From contig NZ_OMKW01000002.1 in the NCBI RefSeq assembly GCF_900302495.1, positions 744,001 to 808,000 of the forward strand: a stretch of 64,000 nucleotides of DNA, written 5' to 3'. The notes under the pieces were generated by a model, which saw only the letters and a program-made list of their open reading frames with translations, ran no database searches and was not told where the DNA came from. Source of the DNA: Pontivivens insulae (GTDB lineage Bacteria > Pseudomonadota > Alphaproteobacteria > Rhodobacterales > Rhodobacteraceae). Made by a program: the position numbers and the translations under genes. Positions 9,060-16,824 of this stretch are shown here, piece by piece (position 1 is the stretch's first letter; each line of letters begins with the position of its first letter).

Positions 9060-9989
9060 CTACGCCTCCAACGGTTGCAGGTGCTGCTCAAGATACGGGC
9101 GCAGACGCTCATGCTGGGTTGGCAGTTTCAGCGCCTCACCCAAATGGGCGGTGTCCTCATCCCGATCGAATCCCGGCTCGTTGGTTGCAATCTCGAAGAG
9201 AACCCCGCCCGGCGCGCGGAAGTAAATCGCCCAGAAGTAATCCCGGTCGATGACTGGCGTGACAGCATGACCAGCCTCGATCAGCGCCTTGCGCACCTCC
9301 AGCTGCGCCGCACGATCCTCAACCGCGAAGGCAATGTGATGCACCGACCCGGCCCCTTCCTGACTGCGATCCACACCGGGAAGCGTTTCGACGTCGATCA
9401 CCGTGGCGGCATTGCCGGGCACGACAAATCGCGTCGTGTCGCCATGTCGCTCAGCCTCTTCATAACCCATGAAGCGGAGCAGCTCATTCGTGGCCCCACT
9501 GTCGCGAAGGCGCATAGAAGCCGAATGAAACCCACGGATGGCGTAATCGTCACTGACCCCTCCATTGGTCCAGGCCGGACGCGCGTCCCCCGGGACTTCA
9601 AGCAGCGCGAAACCGTCCCCATCCGGACCGGCAAAATCGAGCCGCTTCTGACCAAAGCTGTCGCTTTCAATCAGGCCCTTCGTCTCAAACGTCGCCAGCC
9701 GATCCTTCCAAAATCCCAGCGATCCCTCTGGCACAGCAAAGACGGTGGTTCCGACCTCTCCCGTTCCGGCCCGTCCGCGCTGTGCATTGGGGAAGGGGAA
9801 ATAGGTCATCACCGAACCGGGTGTGCCCACTTCATCTCCGTAATAGAGGTGATAGACATCAGGCGCGTCGAAATTCACGGTTTTCTTCACCCGCCGCAAA
9901 CCCAGTGTATTGGTGAAAAACGCATTATTTTCAGCAGCATCACCAGCGATAGATGTGACGTGATGCAATCCTTTGATCTGGTCAAGCAT
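9060..9989 (-). CDS. Ring-cleaving dioxygenase of the MhqO type (vicinal oxygen chelate fold)
   Basis: This 309-residue protein has two glyoxalase/VOC halves. Metal ligands are expected at the His pair in GLHHVTS (residues ~9-10), the His in GSVHHIAFAVED and the Glu in GVLFEIATNEPGF. The last motif is characteristic of MhqO-like hydroquinone dioxygenases. It would open substituted hydroquinone or catechol rings using Fe2+. It is the first gene of a two-gene operon with the MhqD-like hydrolase and is divergent from a LysR regulator, the usual arrangement for an inducible detoxification unit. Confidence 0.85.
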   Translation of the reverse strand: MLDQIKGLHHVTSIAGDAAENNAFFTNTLGLRRVKKTVNFDAPDVYHLYYGDEVGTPGSVMTYFPFPNAQRGRAGTGEVGTTVFAVPEGSLGFWKDRLATFETKGLIESDSFGQKRLDFAGPDGDGFALLEVPGDARPAWTNGGVSDDYAIRGFHSASMRLRDSGATNELLRFMGYEEAERHGDTTRFVVPGNAATVIDVETLPGVDRSQEGAGSVHHIAFAVEDRAAQLEVRKALIEAGHAVTPVIDRDYFWAIYFRAPGGVLFEIATNEPGFDRDEDTAHLGEALKLPTQHERLRPYLEQHLQPLEA

Positions 9990-10047
9990 ATCAACTCTCC
10001 TGCACTATGAGGGGCGGAGGTTCCGCCGTTGCATTGAGAGATAAGCC

Positions 10048-10090
10048 ATAGATAACCTTGCGATAAGCGCCATATATCGACAGTATCTAT
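10048..10090. promoter_or_regulatory. Candidate operator between dioxygenase operon and LysR gene
   Basis: The 124-bp divergent intergenic region is AT-rich relative to its flanks. It contains a 7-bp inverted repeat, ATAGATA at 10048-10054 and TATCTAT at 10084-10090, with GATAA words between the arms. Divergent LysR regulators usually bind such a region to control both genes. The exact site is a guess. Confidence 0.35.
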
Positions 10091-10113
10091 TGCATAATCT
10101 GGGATAATAAAAA

Positions 10114-10998
10114 TTGCGCACGCTCGATCATATCCGCACCGCCCGCGCCGTCGCGCGCGAGGGCAGCTTTGCCAGCGCCGCCCGCGCGCTCAATCAATCT
10201 GCGAGTGCCACGACCCGCGCGGTGGCCGAGTTGGAGGCGCATCTTGGCATTCAACTGTTCAAACGAACAACCAGATCAGTTGCCCTGACAGCCGCCGGTG
10301 CCGCCTATCTCGACCGCGCTGAGGATGCATTGCGCCTGCTCGACAAGGCAGAAAATGAGGCGCGACAATCCGCTCTCACACCCCGCGGCCGCCTGCGGAT
10401 CAGCGCGCCGCTGTCCTTTGGAATCCGGTACCTTGCTGACATGATCGCGCAATTCCGCATCCTCTATCCTGAAGTGGACTTGCAGGTCAGCCTCACCGAC
10501 CGCTTTGTGGACATCGTGAAAGAGGATCTGGACATGGCCTTGCGCATCTCCGGCCCGCCAACGGACAAGAGTACGATCTGGCGCAAGATTGCTGAGATGC
10601 CGCGGATGCTCGTCGCATCCCCCACCTACCTGGCCGAGTTCGGTGTTCCCGACCATCCATCCCAGCTTGAGGGTCACCGCTGCCTACACTACGCGCGGAT
10701 GGCAGAAGGAGAGATCTGGGACATGACCAATGGCCCCGATCAAATCCGGGTCAAGGCCCATCAAGGCCTGACTGCGGATAATGGCGACCTGTTGGCCCAA
10801 CTTGCGCTCAAGGGGCACGGGATCGCATTGCTCCCGACTTTTCTGATCGAAACGGAGCTGGCGCAGGGCACCCTTACACCAGTCTTACCGAACTGGCAGG
10901 CGCCCCCTATTTGGCTTACGGCGTTCTATCCACCCTATGACGCCCTACCTCCTGCGGTATCACGGTTTACGCAAGTGGTGGAAGGCCGCTTCGGATAG
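10114..10998 (+). CDS. LysR-family transcriptional regulator
   Basis: This 294-residue protein has an N-terminal winged helix-turn-helix (residues ~1-60; GSFASAARALNQSASATTRAVAELEAHL) and a LysR substrate-binding domain ending in GHGIALLPTFL. The start is TTG at 10114. A TAA stop lies two codons upstream, so no other start can supply the complete helix-turn-helix. There is no convincing ribosome site, and a leaderless or weakly translated mRNA is possible. It is divergent from the MhqO/MhqD-like operon and most likely controls it in response to an aromatic or quinone inducer. Confidence 0.9.
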   Translation: MRTLDHIRTARAVAREGSFASAARALNQSASATTRAVAELEAHLGIQLFKRTTRSVALTAAGAAYLDRAEDALRLLDKAENEARQSALTPRGRLRISAPLSFGIRYLADMIAQFRILYPEVDLQVSLTDRFVDIVKEDLDMALRISGPPTDKSTIWRKIAEMPRMLVASPTYLAEFGVPDHPSQLEGHRCLHYARMAEGEIWDMTNGPDQIRVKAHQGLTADNGDLLAQLALKGHGIALLPTFLIETELAQGTLTPVLPNWQAPPIWLTAFYPPYDALPPAVSRFTQVVEGRFG

Positions 10999-11025
10999 GC
11001 GAACTGGCCGAGATGTGGCTGGGTG

Positions 11026-11490
11026 TTATCCCCCGAACAGGTCTCCGAAAGTGTCCGAAAGCGATCCGACGACAGCGGCAATCAGAATGACCCCGGCGAT
11101 CATGGCCACGACGAAGGTGAAAACCTGAAAAGCGATCACGAACCCGCCCAAAGCAATGCCAGAAACCGCCAGTCTGCGGCTCTCGTGTCGAACCAGCGCA
11201 GCAATACCGAACAGGATTGCAACCGTCGCCGCCACCGCGATCCCGATATCGAGAAAGTCGTCTATCGTGCGGGCTGCCACCTCCGGCTCCGGCTGCTCCA
11301 ACCCGGCCATGGAGCGAGAGGCAGAGCTGACGATTTCCGCCGCCAACTCACCCAGACTGACACCGACACTCTGCTGTGGCGCGAAAGGCCCCGCCAGAAA
11401 AACGATCAGGCTAACCAACAGCGCAGCTCCACCAAAAGCAAAGCCCGCCCAACCCAGAACCGGATTTGTCTCAGCTGTCATGTTTCCCAT
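11026..11490 (-). CDS. Small inner-membrane protein of unknown function
   Basis: About 154 residues with three or four hydrophobic segments: one near the start (LGWAGFAFGGAALLVSLIVFL), one in the middle (IGIAVAATVAILFGIAALV) and one or two at the end. A soluble loop rich in Glu and Ser lies between the first two. Two starts are possible, ATG at 11490 or 11481, and both have G-rich sites upstream. It stands alone on its strand between the LysR gene and the ASKHA activator. I do not recognise a function; YidI-type membrane proteins are of similar size and shape. Confidence 0.65.
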   Translation of the reverse strand: MGNMTAETNPVLGWAGFAFGGAALLVSLIVFLAGPFAPQQSVGVSLGELAAEIVSSASRSMAGLEQPEPEVAARTIDDFLDIGIAVAATVAILFGIAALVRHESRRLAVSGIALGGFVIAFQVFTFVVAMIAGVILIAAVVGSLSDTFGDLFGG

Positions 11491-11719
11491 CGCCCCAGCC
11501 CCCACTGCGTCACGTGTATCCAACTGCGACTATGACAAACCCCGCGCTCGCAATCCACTCTAGAACCGCTGCGTGGCGGATTCTGGGCGCTGAGCATCAG
11601 CCCATTTAGGGCCGGACGCACCCGATGTCGCAAACCCGCCACCCTGCGACGGCAACTCGCTTTCCCTTCCCGGCGCCGCCGCCTATGGTCCGCAAAAGAC
11701 TGCACCAAAGGCTGGACAG

Positions 11720-13750
11720 ATGAGCGATCAAGACCCTCTCGTGATCTTCACCCCCTCGGGCAAACGCGGGCACTTCGCGCCGGGGACCAAGGTTCTGGAT
11801 GCAGCACGGCAGCTGGGCGTTGATCTCGACTCCGTGTGCGGCGGTCGCGGTATCTGTTCAAAGTGCCAGATCCAGCCGTCCTTTGGCGACTTTCCCAAAC
11901 ACGGCGTCACCTCGTCCCCCGATCACTTGTCCGAGTGGAACAGTGTCGAAGAGCGCTACAAGTCAAAGCGTGGCATGATCGACGGTCGCCGTCTGGGCTG
12001 TCAGGCCACGGTGGAAGGCGACGTCATCATCGACGTGCCGCCCGAAAGCCAGGTGCACAAGCAGGTCGTGCGCAAGTCCGCCGACACGCGCGAGATCGTC
12101 ATGGATCCGGCCACCAAGCTTTACTATGTCGAGGTTGAAGAACCTGACATGCACGAACCCTCCGGCGATCTGGAGCGGCTGTGCACCGCATTGGCCGAAC
12201 AATGGGATCTTGCCCATGTCCGCGGCGACCTACGCGTTCTCACGCAACTTCAGCCTGCTTTGCGCAAAGGCGAGTGGAAGGTCACGGTCGCCGTCCATCA
12301 CGGTGACGGCTTGACCGAGGCGCGCATCATGCAGGTCTGGCCGGGTTACTATGACGGGGCGATCTATGGCCTTGCCATCGACCTCGGCTCCACCACCATC
12401 GCCGCCCATCTGTGCGACCTGCGCGACGGTAAGGTCGTCACCTCCTCTGGCATCATGAACCCGCAGATCCGCTTCGGTGAAGACCTGATGAGCCGGGTGA
12501 GCTATTCGATGATGAACCCCGGCGGCGCAGCAGAGATGACAACCGCCGTGCGCACGGCCATGCAGGCGCTCATCAACACCATCGCGGCAGAGGCCGTCAT
12601 CGACCCCGCCCTGATCATGGAGGCGGTGTTCGTCGCCAACCCGGTCATGCACCACCTCCTGCTGGGCATCGACCCGGTTGAGCTGGGTCAGGCCCCCTTC
12701 GCGCTGGCCACGTCGGACGCGCTCACGCTTTGGGCGACGGAACTTGACCTCGACATCCACCCCTCCGCCCGCGTCTATATCCTGCCCTGCATCGCCGGCC
12801 ATGTCGGTGCGGACGCCGCCGCCGTTGCCCTGTCCGAGGCGCCCGGCCAGTCCGACGACCTTGTCCTGATCGTCGATGTCGGCACCAATGCCGAGATCCT
12901 GCTGGGCAACCGTGAGAAGGTGCTCGCCTGCTCCTCCCCCACCGGTCCCGCCTTCGAAGGGGCCCAGATCTCCAGCGGCCAGCGCGCAGCGCCCGGCGCC
13001 ATCGAACGCGTTGAGATCGATCCCATCACGAAAGAGCCGCGCTTCCGTGTCATCGGGTCCGAGAAATGGTCAGACGATCCCGACTTCGCCGCCGAGGCGG
13101 GCCAGATCACCGGCATCTGCGGTTCCGGCATTATCGAGGCGATTGCCGAGATGCGCATGGCAGGCCTTGTCGACGCCGGTGGCCTGATCGGATCGGCAGA
13201 GCAGACCGGCACCGCCCGCTGCGTGCCCGAAGGGCGCACCAATGCCTATGTTCTGTTCGAGGGTGACGACACCTCCCCCCGCATCACCGTCACAAATGGC
13301 GATGTGCGCGCCATCCAGCTGGCCAAGGCCGCGCTCTACGCCGGGGCCCGCCTGCTGATGGATCAGATGGAGGTCGAGCATGTGGACCGCGTTGTACTGG
13401 CCGGAGCGTTCGGTGCCCACATCTCCCCCAAACACGCCATGGTGCTGGGCATGATCCCCGATTGCGAGGTCGACAAGGTGACGAGCGCGGGGAACGCCGC
13501 CGGCACCGGAGCGCGCATCGCCCTGCTCAACTCCGCCGCACGGCGAGAGGTGGAGAGCATCGTGCGCCAGATCGTGAAGGTCGAAACGGCGGTCGAACCC
13601 CGCTTCCAGGAACATTTCGTAGCCGCCAGCAACATCCCCCACGCCACCGACAGCTACGAACGACTGCGCGCCGTAGCCCCCCTGCCCGACGTCAGCTTCA
13701 ATACCGGCGGTGGCGAGGCCGGAGGGCGGCGCAGACGGCGGCGGGGATAA
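11720..13750 (+). CDS. Ferredoxin-ASKHA protein, reductive activator of corrinoid proteins (RACo/RamA-like)
   Basis: This 676-residue protein starts with a plant-type [2Fe-2S] ferredoxin domain with cysteines C40, C46, C49 and C94. A linker region follows, then an ASKHA ATPase-fold domain (AIDLGSTTIAAHLCDL near residue 217; LIVDVGTNAEILLGN; GICGSGIIEAIAEM; LAGAFGAHI). Family members use ATP to reduce Co(II) corrinoids back to Co(I), so that B12-dependent methyltransferases regain activity. The C-terminus is an arginine-rich tail. No corrinoid protein or methyltransferase lies in the window, so its partners must be elsewhere. It ends at the border of the AT-rich island. Confidence 0.85.
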   Translation: MSDQDPLVIFTPSGKRGHFAPGTKVLDAARQLGVDLDSVCGGRGICSKCQIQPSFGDFPKHGVTSSPDHLSEWNSVEERYKSKRGMIDGRRLGCQATVEGDVIIDVPPESQVHKQVVRKSADTREIVMDPATKLYYVEVEEPDMHEPSGDLERLCTALAEQWDLAHVRGDLRVLTQLQPALRKGEWKVTVAVHHGDGLTEARIMQVWPGYYDGAIYGLAIDLGSTTIAAHLCDLRDGKVVTSSGIMNPQIRFGEDLMSRVSYSMMNPGGAAEMTTAVRTAMQALINTIAAEAVIDPALIMEAVFVANPVMHHLLLGIDPVELGQAPFALATSDALTLWATELDLDIHPSARVYILPCIAGHVGADAAAVALSEAPGQSDDLVLIVDVGTNAEILLGNREKVLACSSPTGPAFEGAQISSGQRAAPGAIERVEIDPITKEPRFRVIGSEKWSDDPDFAAEAGQITGICGSGIIEAIAEMRMAGLVDAGGLIGSAEQTGTARCVPEGRTNAYVLFEGDDTSPRITVTNGDVRAIQLAKAALYAGARLLMDQMEVEHVDRVVLAGAFGAHISPKHAMVLGMIPDCEVDKVTSAGNAAGTGARIALLNSAARREVESIVRQIVKVETAVEPRFQEHFVAASNIPHATDSYERLRAVAPLPDVSFNTGGGEAGGRRRRRRG

Positions 13751-13859
13751 ATTGTAGAAAGTTATTTACTCAGCATCAAAGATCAAAACTGAAGATAATC
13801 CATCAATGAAATTGATACAATGCAATCATTTCTCTATTAGAATTATATACAATTTAGCT
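13751..13859. other. AT-rich junction at the edge of the island
   Basis: Base composition changes abruptly at the stop of the ASKHA gene, from GC-rich coding sequence to a strongly AT-rich stretch of about 110 bp. I see no gene, tRNA fragment or obvious attachment repeat in it. It marks the left limit of a compositionally foreign segment. Confidence 0.5.
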
Positions 13860-14340
13860 TTACCAAAGTGGAATAGGTAAGCGCGATTTTTGGAGACGTA
13901 TTTCCACCGTAAGCGCCATAACATGACGCTCCATCTCTGAAATTACTGAGTGATCTTTCTCACGATCTGATTGCTGAAAACTGCCGCCTGTAATGGCATT
14001 ACTGAGTCTATTTAGCTTGACATCAAGATCTCGGGTAACTTTAGGTTTTCCCTTGAATAGCTCCAAATAAAGCTCTGGCAAAACATCACAGAGTGCTACA
14101 ATCCTTGCTCCGGCAGCCTTTTGCTCATCACATTCATCTACCGACCAGTAGCTTATGGAAAGAGTTCTGATCTCTTCAAGAACTTCGGTGAGTAAGTTTT
14201 CTAACGTTTCTAGGGTTGCAGACCTTTGGTCCACTCTTTTCCCCAATAGGGAGAAAAGATGCTTCGCGACTGACCCTGCAACACCACCGAGAAACGCTAT
14301 GAAAAAAAACGCTTACACCGCTTCCGATTGCTTCAAGCAA
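13860..14340 (-). CDS. Small membrane-anchored protein of the STAS/ATPase module, frame split at a T8 run
   Basis: As the sequence stands, the downstream part (from TTG at 14246, 128 residues) lacks a good start. A TTG at 14340, preceded by an AGAGGAA ribosome site inside the end of the upstream gene, opens a frame that runs into eight Ts (minus strand, 14302-14309). If one T is skipped, the two parts join into a 159-residue protein. Its first ~30 residues are then a clean membrane segment (SVFFIAFLGGVAGSV), followed by a helical, charged cytoplasmic domain. Without slippage the product is only about 55 residues. Possible explanations are transcriptional slippage, phase variation, a disabling mutation or a sequencing error. 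The family is not recognised. It is the third gene of the module and overlaps the DUF4325 gene by 8 bp. Confidence 0.6.
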
Positions 14341-14665
14341 CAGCTTCCTCTTTGGCGTCCCGAATATACTGCCAAATCTGCTCTACATAACGTTGCTTTC
14401 GCGGCTCAGTAGTAACAATTTTTAATCGTTTTCGAAGCACATCATACTTGAAGCCAGCTCTCACCAACCCGCCAAATGCCTCCTCTAAAAATGACGATGG
14501 AAAGCCCACCACGCCATCCAAACTCACTGTCACTCTCTCATCACTCTCTAGTAACCGTTTAGCTAGAAACTCACTCCGAAAGCGCTCACCCGACTTATTC
14601 CCATCACTTGGATGATATCGTCCAGCGGGAACTCGCGAAAAATCATTAGCTATGCTTATGCTCAC
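14333..14665 (-). CDS. STAS-like DUF4325 protein
   Basis: This 110-residue protein starts at GTG 14665, overlapping the stop of the ATPase gene by 4 bp (GTGA), a mark of translational coupling. The first half (SISIANDFSRVPAGRY and SGERFRSEFL) and the centre (VTVSLDGVVGFPSSFLEEAFGGL) fit the DUF4325 STAS-like fold. In that fold, helix starts after a conserved Ser-Ser pair mimic the phospho-switch site of anti-sigma antagonists. Such proteins are commonly encoded next to GHKL ATPases. By analogy with SpoIIAA/RsbV it may bind and be phosphorylated by the neighbouring ATPase, but that is inference. Base composition is markedly more AT-rich than the flanking genes. Confidence 0.75.
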   Translation of the reverse strand: MSISIANDFSRVPAGRYHPSDGNKSGERFRSEFLAKRLLESDERVTVSLDGVVGFPSSFLEEAFGGLVRAGFKYDVLRKRLKIVTTEPRKQRYVEQIWQYIRDAKEEAVA

Positions 14666-15804
14666 TGCGCCACCTCCACAAATCTCTCTTGAAAGCCTTG
14701 GGTCGGAAAGACCCACTCAATCAGTGTTCCACCAATATGGTGCTTCAGAGGTAAAGAAAAAGTATCATAACCATTTTGTAATGTCACCTGCGCTCGACCA
14801 CTCGTGATCCGAAGGCGCGCTCCCCGCACTTCCCGCACAGGAGCTTGAATATCCTTAAAGCCTTTTCCCCGCTTGTCTTCACCGGTTCGTGTCCTTGCGG
14901 CTTCAAGAGCAGCTTTGACCATCACCTCGTCGGGGCTATCGATCATTTTAGTGACCCCCTGCAGCGCGCGCCCTGCGATGACTTCCATGCTTTCGACTAG
15001 TCCAGAAATCGGCAACGTCTTTGCGATTCCGTGCCCTTGATCATATATTATTACTTTAAACTCAGTTTCTGACGCATTCATCACGGCGGCGGCCCACCAC
15101 CTCTTCCCGCAACTCGGATACTTCAAGGGAAATTTGCTGATATAGGCGTGATTGATTGCATTCAGCATCGCTTCGGCCACTCCCTTGTGAACAAAGTCAG
15201 TTGTCTGAAACTCATCGAAAATTTTTTGAACAGAGCGATAGAAACCTATGAGCTTGTCCTCATCGCAATTCAAACCTGACATGAGCTGAATTGCAGTACG
15301 ATGGCCTTGGACAACTCTATCCATCCCATTCTCACAGGTAGAAACGTCTTCCCTATTACCAACTAAGCTAAATACACCAAGCTGTCGCAGCAAAGAAATT
15401 GCTTCGTTGTCATCTTCAATACGGCCTTGGTAAATAAGCTCGTCCCCAGCTATACGTCTCAATCTATCAATTTCTGCCGCAAAGATCACAGCGCAACGGA
15501 CAGAAATCGTCTCGAGGTTCTCTATCCCGATCGAATATCGCAGAGGGGTAGTTGGACGAAATCTGCGCCTTTCTACAATTTGACGAGAAAGCTCTTTTAG
15601 CTCTGTAAAAAACTCTAAAGATTCAGAAAAATTATCATCAATAGATAAATTCTTCGGGCATTGGAAACGAACAACACCCCGAAATTTCTCTGGTAACCTT
15701 TTCAAACCACCAGAATGAATATTTTTTCGTATCTTCGCTTTATTAGCTCGCCGAGACGCTAATCGAAGCCGCTTTGCTTTTCGCGCCGTCCCTTCAAATC
15801 TCAT
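14662..15804 (-). CDS. STAS-like/GHKL ATPase fusion, anti-sigma-kinase-like
   Basis: This 380-residue protein has three parts. A very basic N-terminal tail (~1-45) is rich in Arg and Lys. A region (~45-160) has strand-helix spacing resembling a STAS domain (LRYSIGIENLETISVRCAVIFAAEIDRL is the helix-turn core). The C-terminal half is a GHKL ATPase with an N-box (EAMLNAINHAY), a G1 box (IIYDQGHGI) and a degenerate G2 box (GKGFKDI). The N-box resembles RsbW/SpoIIAB anti-sigma kinases more than sensor histidine kinases, and no HisKA domain is present. It heads the three-gene AT-rich module and probably phosphorylates or senses the STAS-like partner. No sigma factor lies nearby. Confidence 0.75.
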   Translation of the reverse strand: MRFEGTARKAKRLRLASRRANKAKIRKNIHSGGLKRLPEKFRGVVRFQCPKNLSIDDNFSESLEFFTELKELSRQIVERRRFRPTTPLRYSIGIENLETISVRCAVIFAAEIDRLRRIAGDELIYQGRIEDDNEAISLLRQLGVFSLVGNREDVSTCENGMDRVVQGHRTAIQLMSGLNCDEDKLIGFYRSVQKIFDEFQTTDFVHKGVAEAMLNAINHAYISKFPLKYPSCGKRWWAAAVMNASETEFKVIIYDQGHGIAKTLPISGLVESMEVIAGRALQGVTKMIDSPDEVMVKAALEAARTRTGEDKRGKGFKDIQAPVREVRGARLRITSGRAQVTLQNGYDTFSLPLKHHIGGTLIEWVFPTQGFQERFVEVAQ

Positions 15805-16011
15805 TCAAGCTCATACCTAAGTTCTCGTTCTATACGGCGCATAGTCAAGATTTCCACTAATTAGAATCCTCAGGGACATCACCAATTCGAAACGAATTTA
15901 TATCGAGTAGCCCTCTGCTACCGTTGTTATCGAAGCAAGTAGACACATGTATGGGTCAGCTAGCAACAGCCATGCCGATCGCGCCTATTAACCAAACAAC
16001 TGGCATACGCT

Positions 16012-16042
16012 GTGTGCACACTCTGTGTACGGGTTGTGCACA
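16012..16042. promoter_or_regulatory. Twin TGTGCACA palindromes, candidate operator
   Basis: GTGTGCACAC (16012-16021) is a perfect 10-bp palindrome. TGTGCACA recurs at 16035-16042. The two centres are 22 bp apart, about two helical turns, as expected for cooperative binding of two dimers on one face. The site lies ~210 bp upstream of the STAS/ATPase start. The regulator is unknown. Confidence 0.4.
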
Positions 16043-16077
16043 CCCTTATTTGCTCAAAGGTTAACGAGGGGAGAAGT

Positions 16078-16120
16078 GGGCGCTCAACCCATGCGTGTAT
16101 CAGGCAACGGCCGAGCGCCC
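16078..16120 (-). terminator. Possible terminator of the fasciclin gene
   Basis: GGGCGCTC (16078-16085) pairs with GAGCGCCC (16113-16120) across a 27-base loop just past the fasciclin stop. There is no clear T run, so it may be only a processing or stabilising hairpin. Confidence 0.3.
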
Positions 16121-16129
16121 CGGTGTTGA

Positions 16130-16615
16130 TTAGCCCTGCGGCGGCAGCAGGACGCTGTCGATCACGTGGATCACGCCGTTGCTGGCATCGACGTCAGCGG
16201 CAACGACCGTTGCATCGTTGATCGTCACGCCAGAGTGCAAGCCATTCACGCTGATCGCCTCACCATTCACGGTGACAGCCGCGAAATCGGTGCCGAGGAT
16301 GTCGGCCGCCATCACTTCACCCGGAACAACGTGATAGGTCAGGATCGCGGTGAGTTGGTCAATGTTTTCAGGCAGAAGCAGCGTTTCAACGGTCCCGTCG
16401 GGCAGCGCTGCAAACGCCTCATCCGTCGGCGCGAACACGGTGAACGGCCCATCGCCCTTCAGCACGTCAACCAGCCCCGCCGCCTGCACGGCAGCCACCA
16501 GAGTCTCAAACGAGCCAGCGGAAGCAGCCGTGTCGACAATGTCAGCCTCGGCAGCAAAAGCAGCAGGAGCAGCGGTCAGGGTCAGGGCGGTCGCGGCAGC
16601 AAGAATACGGTTCAT
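16130..16615 (-). CDS. Secreted fasciclin (FAS1) domain protein
   Basis: This 161-residue protein has a signal peptide ([21 protein letters not shown]) and a single FAS1 domain. Both family signatures are present: the H1 region [14 protein letters not shown] near residue 63 and the H2 region [13 protein letters not shown] at the end, with YHVVPG between them. FAS1 proteins mediate adhesion or matrix contacts in the periplasm or outside the cell. A GGAGAGA ribosome site precedes the ATG. The protein is complete and stands as a single gene between two hairpins. Confidence 0.92.
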   Translation of the reverse strand: MNRILAAATALTLTAAPAAFAAEADIVDTAASAGSFETLVAAVQAAGLVDVLKGDGPFTVFAPTDEAFAALPDGTVETLLLPENIDQLTAILTYHVVPGEVMAADILGTDFAAVTVNGEAISVNGLHSGVTINDATVVAADVDASNGVIHVIDSVLLPPQG

Positions 16616-16776
16616 TTTGGTCTCTCCAAGTTGGGTTCAATGCGTCGTTGCATTGCCCCTTCTTCGAGACGGTTTCCCGTTTAGATTGCACGCTTCACGC
16701 CCCCGTGAACGCCCGTGAAATCCGTTCAGAATTTCCGCGACACACCGCCGCAGATTTCGCGATTTCTGTAACAAAA

Positions 16777-16804
16777 GAGGCCCCGAGCCTGCGCTCAGGG
16801 CCTC
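16777..16804 (-). terminator. Intrinsic terminator of the ABC/acyl-CoA operon
   Basis: On the minus strand GAGGCCC pairs with GGGCCTC, with an inner GAGC/GCTC stem and a four-base loop, followed by TTTTGTT. It lies about 20 bp past the stop of the substrate-binding protein gene. Confidence 0.85.
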
Positions 16805-16824
16805 CTTGCATACCCTCAAAAAGG

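Larger units (their letters stand above)
15805..16129. other. Gene-free spacer upstream of the STAS/ATPase module
   Basis: This 325-bp region separates the module's first gene from the fasciclin gene, which ends at 16130. It is AT-rich for the first ~200 bp. I see no credible gene. It contains two TGTGCACA palindromes (16013-16020 and 16035-16042) and a weak hairpin at 16078-16120. It probably carries the module's promoter. Confidence 0.5.

Noticed and set aside
8967-10010. 347-codon plus-strand open frame
   Set aside because: Antisense to the MhqO-like dioxygenase, which keeps its metal ligands and domain layout.
13860-15804. Toxin-antitoxin pair
   Set aside because: None of the three proteins shows a known toxin or DNA-binding antitoxin motif; a phospho-switch arrangement fits better.
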